Below, piece by piece: positions 36,256-43,140 of a stretch of 64,000 nucleotides of DNA. A program made the position numbers and the translations under genes. How positions within the stretch are numbered: position 1 is the first letter of the stretch; every line of letters begins with the position of its first letter. The notes below the pieces were generated by a model, which was not told where the DNA came from, did no database searches, and saw only the letters and a program-made list of their open reading frames with translations. The DNA comes from Anaerolineales bacterium (GTDB taxonomy: Bacteria; Chloroflexota; Anaerolineae; Anaerolineales; Villigracilaceae). The stretch is from contig CP129482.1 in NCBI GenBank assembly GCA_030583925.1, positions 2,356,001 to 2,420,000 on the forward strand, written 5' to 3'.

Positions 36256-37081
36256 CAAAGACAAAGACCGGTTCCTGATATAACCGGATCTTGTTCGCCT
36301 TCAGCCGCTGGCGGACGTTTTCATCCAGCCATGCGTTCTTTTCCTCCAGCGGCGCAGAATCTTTGAATTTTTCCAACGGAACGTTGACCCCCAATGCGCG
36401 CCCGGGGATGAGATGCCGAGTCACCCCCATCGGAATTTTGCTCCCGTTGAGGGCGATCTCGACCACATCCGTCGGCGTGTACACGGGAAAGGCGATGACC
36501 GCCGAGAAGCCGGGATATTCCTTGAGAAGCGGCGGAATGTTGACGCTTGCCGTGCGATGAACCTCCGCTTTCCCCCGATAGACAGAAACCAACTGGCAAA
36601 GCAAATCCGCTTTGTTGCAAATATCGCCTTCACACAAGACCGCGAACTGCGAACCGTTGCGCATGATGATGCACGCCTCGATGTCACGGTCGTTCAAACG
36701 CTGGAGGGCGGTTGTGTCGTCCATCCGTTGCAGGGTGAACTTTTCGATGTCCGCAATATCCGCCAATAATTTATCGGGCGGCAAACCAACGATCACATGG
36801 TTCCAAACGCTGAGATCCACCGTCTCCCGGTCGTAATCCACGATCTGAACAAGGATGTCGCGGAAGCCCATGGACGCGAACGCCGAGACGCGCGTCGCCC
36901 CGTCCAGCACGATGTATTTGGATCGGAACTCTGTCACGATCGGGGGGTTGCGCAGGAACCCGTCGCGCGTGAGAGAAATCTCGATCCGCTTCACACGGTT
37001 GGGATCGTCTTCCTCGTGTAATAGCAATTTCTCGAGCGGCACAAAACGCAGGCGGATTTCAGACGGTTCGAGGGTACGCAT
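36248..37081 (-). CDS. ParB/sulfiredoxin-fold free serine kinase-like protein (SerK/SbnI type)
   Basis: A 277-residue protein with a ParB/Srx-like N-terminal domain. LLLHEEDDPNR (19-29) and VLDGATRVSAF (58-68) match the pattern of SerK and SbnI, which phosphorylate free L-serine; the glutamate after LH is catalytic in those proteins. SVWNHVI corresponds to a conserved W-x-H. There is no helix-turn-helix DNA-binding region as in chromosome-partitioning ParB. It lies directly after trpB2. Since some TrpB2 enzymes use O-phosphoserine, the pair suggests serine phosphorylation followed by condensation with indole. This is an inference from family and neighbourhood. Confidence 0.7.
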   Translation of the reverse strand: MRTLEPSEIRLRFVPLEKLLLHEEDDPNRVKRIEISLTRDGFLRNPPIVTEFRSKYIVLDGATRVSAFASMGFRDILVQIVDYDRETVDLSVWNHVIVGLPPDKLLADIADIEKFTLQRMDDTTALQRLNDRDIEACIIMRNGSQFAVLCEGDICNKADLLCQLVSVYRGKAEVHRTASVNIPPLLKEYPGFSAVIAFPVYTPTDVVEIALNGSKIPMGVTRHLIPGRALGVNVPLEKFKDSAPLEEKNAWLDENVRQRLKANKIRLYQEPVFVFDE

Positions 37082-37114
37082 GGAACGCCAATCCTCATTA
37101 CTTTGATTCCTGAA

Positions 37115-37152
37115 TGTTCATTCCTCCAGCGCAAGGGCTGGAGGAATGAACA
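37115..37152 (-). other. Strong intercistronic hairpin between trpB2 and the serine kinase-like gene
   Basis: TGTTCATTCCTCCAGC and GCTGGAGGAATGAACA form a perfect 16-bp stem with a six-base loop. No U-tract follows on the minus strand. The right arm holds GGAGGAATG, a ribosome-site-plus-ATG that opens only a seven-codon frame. Confidence 0.8.
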
Positions 37153-37166
37153 AGGGCTATCCTCTG

Positions 37167-38549
37167 TTACAGAGCAACTTGCGGCAACTCCTTCATGGAT
37201 TCGGCAACCTTTTCGGCAGGATACTCGAAGCGCTGGAGGTTTCCTTTAATATATTCATCGTACGCGCCCAAATCGAATAGTCCGTGACCTGAAAGATTGA
37301 AGGCGATCACCTTCTTGACGCCTTCCTCTTTGCATTTGACCGCCTCGTTGATCGCGGCGCGAATAGCATGAGACGATTCAGGCGCCGGGATGATTCCCTC
37401 CGCCTTGGCGAACATCGCCGCCCCCTCGAAGGTATCCAGTTGATCCAAGGCGACCGCTTGAATGTGTCCACTGTCCACCAGCGCCGAAACATGAGGCGCC
37501 ATACCGTGATAGCGCAAGCCTCCGGCATGAATCCCCTCTGGGACGAAGTTGTGTCCGAGCGTGTGCATCTTGACGATGGGCGCCATCCGCGCAGTATCGC
37601 CATAGTCGAAGGCATACGTCCCTTTGGTGAGAGTCGGGCAAGCAGTCGGCTCAACGGCGATGACTTTGGTCTTCTGTCCTTCAGTAAGGTTCTTGTGGAT
37701 GAAGGGGAAAGCAAATCCGGCAAAGTTGCTCCCGCCGCCAACGCAACCGATGACCATGTCCGGGTATTCCCCCGCCATGTCGAATTGCTTGATGGCTTCC
37801 AAGCCGATAACGGTTTGGTGCATGAGCACCGGGCCAAGCACGGAGCCGAGGGAGTATTTATATTTGCCGTTGGAGGTAACCGCCGCTTCCACTGCCTCTG
37901 AAATCGCAATTCCCAGCGAGCCGAGGCTATCGGGGTTCTCGGCTAACACTTTCTGCCCATATTGGGTTTTATTCGAAGGGCTGGGGGTGACGGTCGCGCC
38001 AAAATTCTCCATGACAATGCGGCGATACGGCTTCTGGTTGTAAGAAATCTTCACCATGTACACATGGCATTCCAAACCGAAGAAGTTGCACGCCATAGAC
38101 ATCGCCGATCCCCACTGACCGGCGCCGGTCTCAGTAGTAAAGCCTTTGACGCCTTCCTCTTTCGCGTAAAATGCCTGCGCGATGGCTGTGTTCGGCTTGT
38201 GCGAGCCGACAGGCGAAACCCCTTCATATTTGTAGTAAATGTGGGCTGGCGTGTCGAGCGCCTTCTCCAATCGCCTGGCGCGATAAAGAGGCGACGGACG
38301 CCAAAGCCTGTAGATTTCACGAACCGGCTCGGGGATTTCGATCCAGCGATCCATGCTCACGGCTTCCATGATAAATTTCATTGGAAACAGGACTGCTAGA
38401 AAATCAGGCGTCACCGGCTCCTGAGTGCCGGGATGCAAGACCGCGTTCCACGCGGTCTTGGCGGGGTCAACCGGCATGTCCGGATTGATGTTGTACCAAG
38501 CCTTTGGCATATCGGCTTCGGTTAGTACATATTTATATTGATCGCTCAT
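37167..38549 (-). CDS. trpB: Tryptophan synthase beta chain-like protein, TrpB2 type
   Basis: A 460-residue fold-type II PLP enzyme. VGSHKPNTA carries the Schiff-base lysine (K118), [12 protein letters not shown] the catalytic glutamate (E140), and [12 protein letters not shown] the phosphate-binding glycine loop. The length and the long N-terminal extension are those of TrpB2, which works without TrpA on free indole. No trpA is nearby and the neighbours are catabolic, so the gene may capture indole as tryptophan for breakdown. It is the first intact gene after the 39.1 kb promoter. Confidence 0.87.
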   Translation of the reverse strand: MSDQYKYVLTEADMPKAWYNINPDMPVDPAKTAWNAVLHPGTQEPVTPDFLAVLFPMKFIMEAVSMDRWIEIPEPVREIYRLWRPSPLYRARRLEKALDTPAHIYYKYEGVSPVGSHKPNTAIAQAFYAKEEGVKGFTTETGAGQWGSAMSMACNFFGLECHVYMVKISYNQKPYRRIVMENFGATVTPSPSNKTQYGQKVLAENPDSLGSLGIAISEAVEAAVTSNGKYKYSLGSVLGPVLMHQTVIGLEAIKQFDMAGEYPDMVIGCVGGGSNFAGFAFPFIHKNLTEGQKTKVIAVEPTACPTLTKGTYAFDYGDTARMAPIVKMHTLGHNFVPEGIHAGGLRYHGMAPHVSALVDSGHIQAVALDQLDTFEGAAMFAKAEGIIPAPESSHAIRAAINEAVKCKEEGVKKVIAFNLSGHGLFDLGAYDEYIKGNLQRFEYPAEKVAESMKELPQVAL

Positions 38550-38749
38550 GGCTGCTCCTCACTTTGTTGAATTTGAATGTTACGTACGTGATTTTTCGGT
38601 TCATTTATCATCCATAACGCTTCTCCTGTCTGCTTTCAAGAGGCATTTTCAACAACCACGTTGCAGTAAGGTTTGGGTAATGGGCAAAGGATTCGATCGA
38701 GCATCCAGCGGCGAGCGGCTGGACACGAGCGAAACGCGGCTTCAGAGAA

Positions 38750-39028
38750 TCACGCTGCTCTTGCCCTGACTGGCAAACAACAATCTGCCCGACTCCAAAA
38801 TGAAGCCTGTAATTTATTAAAATTATGGATAAGCGATCTGGATATTGACGGCTGACTCAAAACGCTTCCCGCCGCGCGGACGGTTGCTTCTGAAATGGGA
38901 ACTTGTATCCCTGCCTTGCCCCAACGTTTGGCCCATGGAAAATCAGTGTGTCCAGCCAATTCCCTATATTTCGCGATGACACCTTGCACTGATTGATCCC
39001 GCCGCTTATCGCACGAACATAAAGCCAT
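38750..39028 (-). pseudogene. Decayed N-terminal remnant of a bzdN-like gene
   Basis: The start has GGGAGG before ATG and then QSVQGVIAKYRELAGHTDFP-AKRW, which matches BzdN QSLEGIFAECRELAENADFP-VKRW at 14 of 25 aligned positions, and a shortened stretch ending in AAGSVL where BzdN has AAGMLP. After about 60 residues similarity ends, and the frame stops at residue 92, while BzdN has 388. Its upstream region has the same promoter and operator as bzdN. It is best read as the remnant of a duplicated reductase subunit gene. A functional short leader peptide is less likely. Confidence 0.7.
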
Positions 39029-39070
39029 GCAGAACCTCCCGAAGCGACCAAATTTCATCGTCTCAAAAAT

Positions 39071-39111
39071 ATATCTCACTTTTGTTTCAGTCCGTTATTG
39101 AAGTGAGATAT
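39071..39111 (-). promoter_or_regulatory. Operator-like inverted repeat of the indole operon
   Basis: ATATCTCACTT (39071-39081) and AAGTGAGATAT (39101-39111) are perfect 11-bp arms. The TCTCA and TGAGA cores are 30 bp apart and 12 bp from the -10 box, exactly as at 19461-19507, although the sequence between the arms differs. Confidence 0.78.
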
Positions 39112-39115
39112 GTTG

Positions 39116-39143
39116 AGTATAATGTATTCTTAGGATTTGTCAA
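39116..39143 (-). promoter_or_regulatory. Sigma70-type promoter of the indole operon
   Basis: On the minus strand TTGACA (39143-39138) and TATACT (39121-39116) are separated by 16 bases, as in the promoter at 19509-19536. It reads toward the bzdN remnant and trpB2. Confidence 0.75.
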
Positions 39144-39292
39144 CTTAAAGTTCAATACAGATTCATCAACTCGAAGTTGGCGCGCCGCACAAAATTCGAT
39201 GTCAGCGCTTCAGTTCCATCTGCGCGTACTTCTCTCCAGTGCGACGGCTCACAAAGATTAATAAGCCCGCCCGCTTGCCCCATTCCGGATGT

Positions 39293-39298
39293 TATAAT
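39293..39298 (+). promoter_or_regulatory. Possible -10 box for the sensor kinase gene
   Basis: A perfect TATAAT lies 19 bases before the ATG. No good -35 box is found, and no ribosome site precedes the ATG, so a nearly leaderless transcript is possible. The rest of the 39144-39316 spacer shows nothing clear. Confidence 0.35.
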
Positions 39299-39316
39299 GG
39301 AAAAAACTCTCTTACG

Positions 39317-41233
39317 ATGATCCAGCGACTTCAGACTCGGTTTGTTGTTCTTTTTGTCGCCTTTGCATCACTTGTGGCGATCTCTGTCGGTATTACATAT
39401 TGGGGATTACAGACTCAGCAACAGGACGCGTTGGTGATCAATCTGGCAGGGCGTCAGCGCATGTTGGTTCAGCAGATGACGCGGCTGGCGCTTCAAGCGC
39501 AAAATGGGGATGAAACCGCGCTTGTTCCATTACAAGAATCGGAGATAATTTTCAACAGGACTTTATCCGCTTTACGCGAGGGAGGCGACGCGCCGTATCT
39601 GGCAGAGAGCGTAGTTACCCTTCCAGCCACGCGGGATGCGCAGACTCTTGCCGCGCTTAGCGAGTTGAACACCGCTTGGACTCAATATCGCTCCACATTG
39701 GACGCGGCGGTTTCTTCCGCAACCGATTCCGCTTCGTTGCAATCTACTCTTGAAGCGCAATCCAGCAACCTGATGCAAAAGGCGGATGCAGTGGTACATC
39801 TATATGAAGCGACGGCGACCGCCAAGGTAAATCGTCTGCGGGTTATTCAAGTTATATTTTTGGCTTGCGCCTTGGGATTGTTAGCCGTCGGCGCGTGGAT
39901 TACGCGTCACGCGCTGCTGAAACCGCTCCACGAGTTGGGGATGGCGGCAAAACGTTTGGGCGAGAACGATCTCGCTACGGCGGTGCAGGTCGAAGGTCCA
40001 GAGGAGATGCGGGCGTTGTCGCAAGCGTTCGACGAGATGCGCGTCCGTCTCCGCGCGGCGCAGAACGAACTCATCCAATGGAATGTGACGCTCGAGCAGC
40101 GCGTCGCTCAACGCACGCAGGAACTCGAAACGCTCAACGAGGTCAGCCGTGAAATTTCTTCGCGCCTCGATGTCCAACAAGTGCTGAACTCGGTCACTGA
40201 AAAAGCGCGGGCTTTGCTCGGCGGCGAAGTGGCGTCTCTGTGCCTTGTGGACAACAACCAGCATTGGCTGAAACTTCAAGCGTTGAGCGGACCGCAACGC
40301 GCAATCGTTGGAGATACCATGCCTGTCCACGCGGATTTCACCGACGCTATATTGGAAAGCGATCAGGCAATGATCTGCGGTATAGGCAACTGCCGCGGCG
40401 GATGCCGTATGTTATCTGAGGAGTATCGCGCCAGCCATCTCGCCGCGCCGTTGCGGGTTGGCAACCGCATCATCGGCGCGTTGTGCGTGGGAAGCCCGGC
40501 GCAAAATCAATTTGTCAGCGAGTCGGCAGACATGCTGACCAAACTGGCAAACGTCGCCGCGATCGCGCTGGAAAACGCACGCCTCTTCGCGCAAGCCGAA
40601 CGCATGGCAACCTTCGAAGAACGTCGCCGCGTGGCGGCGGAAATGCACGACGGGCTTGGTCAAACGCTCAGTTATCTTGGCTTGATGACCGACCAAGTGG
40701 TGGACTTCCTTGCCAATGGCGAGAAGGGCGCCGCACTGGAGCGTTTGAAAAAGACGCGTGAAACGATCGGCAAAGCCACCAGCGATGTGCGCCGCGCTAT
40801 CAACAGCCTGATGGAAGAGATGGATGTAGACAGGGATCTATGGACGCGCCTGCGCAACACATCGGAAGAAATCGCTTCACAACATGACTTGGAGTTGGTC
40901 TGCCATTTGGACGCCGACTCGCAGCCTGAGTGTTCTCCGCAGACCGCCGAGCAGGTACACACCATCGTCCGTGAAGCGCTGGTCAACACCGCGCATCATG
41001 CGAACGCAACGCGAGTGAGCGTGAAAGCCGGCGGCAATAACGGAAATTATTTTGTGACCGTCGAAGACGACGGGCAAGGATTCGATCTGTCTCAACCGGC
41101 GCCGGGCGGACATTTCGGGTTGCAGATCATGCAGGCGCGCGCAAAGCACATCGGCGGGGAGGTCAGCCTCCAGTCTGAGCCGGGAAGCGGAACTCGCGTC
41201 ACATTGACATGGCAGGCCCAGGAGGCGAACTAA
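39317..41233 (+). CDS. NarX-like membrane sensor histidine kinase
   Basis: A 638-residue kinase. TM1 lies at about 9-29, a periplasmic domain of the NarX/PilJ N-terminal type has NLAGRQRMLVQQMTRLAL, and TM2 is near 195-215. A HAMP domain, a coiled linker and a GAF-like domain follow. The HisKA_3 dimerisation motif RRVAAEMHDGLGQTL carries H444, and a HATPase domain has VEDDGQGFDL. The GAF region has CGIGNCRGGC (C354, C359, C363), which could bind metal or FeS. The start at 39317 is chosen because upstream residues lack homology and TM1 follows directly. It probably senses nitrate or redox state and controls the nar operons through the adjacent regulator. Confidence 0.85.
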   Translation: MIQRLQTRFVVLFVAFASLVAISVGITYWGLQTQQQDALVINLAGRQRMLVQQMTRLALQAQNGDETALVPLQESEIIFNRTLSALREGGDAPYLAESVVTLPATRDAQTLAALSELNTAWTQYRSTLDAAVSSATDSASLQSTLEAQSSNLMQKADAVVHLYEATATAKVNRLRVIQVIFLACALGLLAVGAWITRHALLKPLHELGMAAKRLGENDLATAVQVEGPEEMRALSQAFDEMRVRLRAAQNELIQWNVTLEQRVAQRTQELETLNEVSREISSRLDVQQVLNSVTEKARALLGGEVASLCLVDNNQHWLKLQALSGPQRAIVGDTMPVHADFTDAILESDQAMICGIGNCRGGCRMLSEEYRASHLAAPLRVGNRIIGALCVGSPAQNQFVSESADMLTKLANVAAIALENARLFAQAERMATFEERRRVAAEMHDGLGQTLSYLGLMTDQVVDFLANGEKGAALERLKKTRETIGKATSDVRRAINSLMEEMDVDRDLWTRLRNTSEEIASQHDLELVCHLDADSQPECSPQTAEQVHTIVREALVNTAHHANATRVSVKAGGNNGNYFVTVEDDGQGFDLSQPAPGGHFGLQIMQARAKHIGGEVSLQSEPGSGTRVTLTWQAQEAN

Positions 41234-41237
41234 CAAA

Positions 41238-41888
41238 ATGGAACGAGCCCGTATTTTGCTGGCAGATGATCATGCCCTCTTCCGCGAGGGCTTAGCGGGC
41301 ATCATCGGCTCCCAAGCCGATATGCAAGTAATCGGTGAAGCCAACGATGGCTTGGAAGCCTTCGTCAAAGCGCAGGAATTGAAGCCTGATTTAATTTTGA
41401 TGGATGTGCAAATGCCTAGCATGAATGGGCTGGAAGCGACACGCCAAATCAAGCAAGTTCTGCCAGAGACGATCATCGTGATGCTGACGATCCGCTCGGA
41501 CGACGACATGCTCTATGAAGCGTTGAAAAATGGGGCGCAGGGATATTTGCTGAAAGATATTCAGTCGCAATATATGTTGGAGATGTTGCGCGGGGCGCTG
41601 CGAGGCGAAGCCGCCATATCTCCGAATCTGGCGGGACGCGTCCTTGCGGAGTTTCGACGGTTGAGCCAAGGCGTGATCTCTGAGAAGGACGATGACAACG
41701 GCTTGACAGAACGCGAACAACAAGTCTTATTGCAAGCATCCAAAGGCGCGACGGACAAGGAAATCGCGGCTTCGTTGAATATCAGCCTAAACACGGTCAA
41801 GACTCATATTCGCAATATTCTGTCGAAACTTCACGTCCGCACGAGACGCGAGGCAACGAAGACGGCGAAGGCGAAGGGGATGTTGTAA
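41238..41888 (+). CDS. NarL/FixJ-family response regulator
   Basis: A 216-residue regulator with an N-terminal receiver (LLADDHALFREGL acidic pocket, phospho-acceptor D56 in LILMDVQMPSMNG) and a C-terminal LuxR-type helix-turn-helix (LTEREQQVLLQASKG, NISLNTVKTHIRNILSKL). It starts four bases after the kinase stop, so the two form a cognate pair. The nar genes downstream are the likely targets. Confidence 0.92.
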   Translation: MERARILLADDHALFREGLAGIIGSQADMQVIGEANDGLEAFVKAQELKPDLILMDVQMPSMNGLEATRQIKQVLPETIIVMLTIRSDDDMLYEALKNGAQGYLLKDIQSQYMLEMLRGALRGEAAISPNLAGRVLAEFRRLSQGVISEKDDDNGLTEREQQVLLQASKGATDKEIAASLNISLNTVKTHIRNILSKLHVRTRREATKTAKAKGML

Positions 41889-42028
41889 CTCGTCTTCCAC
41901 GAATTCAATCCGGAAAGAATAACACGATATTTCAATGCCATGACATCCTTTAGGGTTATTTTCAAATCGTCGCTCAAATCTATACTCATTTGACCTCTTC
42001 AGGGTTGCTGTTGAGTAGAGCGAATTTA

Positions 42029-42040
42029 AAGAACTAATTC
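42029..42040. promoter_or_regulatory. AGAA-N4-TTCT element before nar operon 1
   Basis: AAGAACTAATTCTTT here reads AGAACTAATTCT, a palindromic word that recurs at 53006-53017 upstream of the second nar operon. Both lie 100-130 bases before the small receiver-like gene. Confidence 0.4.
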
Positions 42041-42046
42041 TTTTCA

Positions 42047-42078
42047 AAAAAAGAGTGATTTTAAAATCACTCTTTTTT
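42047..42078. terminator. Rho-independent terminator, bidirectional
   Basis: AAAAAAGAGTGATTTT and AAAATCACTCTTTTTT form a perfect 16-bp palindrome ending in six T. It sits after the response regulator gene and ends its transcript before nar operon 1. Confidence 0.8.
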
Positions 42079-42141
42079 CATTCCAAAGGCGGGATGAGGG
42101 AGGATGGGATTACGCGGCTAATTCCAGTATCCTAGCGGCAT

Positions 42142-42546
42142 ATGTTGAGCGAATCGGATATCCGTATGACAAAACCGCGCGTTCTGTTGATCTGTTCCCA
42201 ATACCTCTTTGGCGAAAGCATGGAGAGGATTCTGCGCGCGGAAACGACAATCGAAATGGTCGGTCCGTGGAGTTTGAGCCAGCAAGACCTGCCTCAACGC
42301 CTGTTGGAAGCGCAACCCTCTGTGGTTGTCATCGCCGACGAGAACATGCAGAGCAAGGCGGCGGCTGAGTTGACGAAAACTATTATCGAGCAATTCCCAG
42401 ATCTTTCGGTGATCCGCACCGGCTTGAGCGAGAACACGCTTCGGGTTGTCTCGACGCATACTTTTCCTGCGCGAGGAGATAACCTGCTTGAAACGATCCG
42501 TGGCTGCGTCAGCCCGACTCAAACAAACGGAGCCGATCTTTCATAA
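42142..42546 (+). CDS. Small receiver-like protein at the head of nar operon 1
   Basis: A 134-residue protein (126 if the ATG at 42166 is used) with a receiver-like alternation of strands and helices: RVLLICSQYLFGESMERIL, PSVVVIADEN, ETIRG. It lacks the acidic pair normally found after strand 1, and an alanine sits where the phospho-acceptor aspartate would be, followed by D. It is paralogous to 53145-53528, which also heads a nar operon, with shared LFGESMER, GPW, RTGL and PARG-LLETIR. I know no named family. A regulatory or assembly role linked to Nar is an inference from its repeated position. Confidence 0.7.
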   Translation: MLSESDIRMTKPRVLLICSQYLFGESMERILRAETTIEMVGPWSLSQQDLPQRLLEAQPSVVVIADENMQSKAAAELTKTIIEQFPDLSVIRTGLSENTLRVVSTHTFPARGDNLLETIRGCVSPTQTNGADLS

Positions 42547-42564
42547 TCAGGAGTTCATAAACCC

Positions 42565-43140
42565 ATGATTCGTAGAAATTCAAAAACAAGACGACTATTT
42601 CACTTGTTCACTCTGATTTTTGCATTCTTGTTTTCAAGTTGCGCTCCCGGGACTGGAATAAATCCCGCCCAGCCGGTTTCGGCAGATGCAATCACCAAAG
42701 GAAACATCGAACACGGGCGGGATTTGTTTATGGGCTATGCTCATTTTGAGAATCAAGGTCCGCCGTGTATGGGCTGTCATAACGTAGGCAACAACGGGAT
42801 TCTGGGCGGCGGCGCTTTAGGACCCGACCTGACCAATGTGTCCGATGAAATAACTCAAACCAGCATGGTTTCGATCCTTTCAAATTTCGGATCGGAAACC
42901 TCGCCCATCATGGAGCCAATCTATACCGCGCATCCGCTGACAGTCAGCGAACAAGCAGACTTAATCGCTTTTATGAATGCTTCCGCCGGGGAGCCTGAGA
43001 AGGATAAAGAACTGATCGTGTTGGGAATCAGCATCCTCGCCACCGTCGGCGCGGCGATCGTACTGGGGTTTGTGTACCGCAACCGACTGCGAAGGATTCG
43101 CAGAGCGATGGTGGAAGAAGCGCAAAAGGAGTTATTATGA
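42565..43140 (+). CDS. Membrane-anchored monohaem cytochrome c, NarC-like
   Basis: A 191-residue protein with a lipoprotein-type signal ([11 protein letters not shown]), one haem-binding CMGCH (68-72) and a C-terminal transmembrane segment (about 150-170) followed by a basic tail. Methionines in PIMEP may ligate haem. It lies directly before narG and overlaps it by four bases. In Thermus a c-type cytochrome (NarC) encoded before narG is part of the nitrate reductase complex; a similar electron-transfer role is likely here. Confidence 0.82.
   Translation: MIRRNSKTRRLFHLFTLIFAFLFSSCAPGTGINPAQPVSADAITKGNIEHGRDLFMGYAHFENQGPPCMGCHNVGNNGILGGGALGPDLTNVSDEITQTSMVSILSNFGSETSPIMEPIYTAHPLTVSEQADLIAFMNASAGEPEKDKELIVLGISILATVGAAIVLGFVYRNRLRRIRRAMVEEAQKELL

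Noticed and set aside
36248-37081. Chromosome-partitioning ParB
   Set aside because: The ParB-like fold is present but there is no helix-turn-helix or ParA partner, and the LHE and DGATR motifs fit free serine kinases better.
38548-38769. A plus-strand 73-residue ORF near 38.6 kb
   Set aside because: No ribosome site, no recognisable motifs, and it lies in the decayed region after the bzdN remnant.
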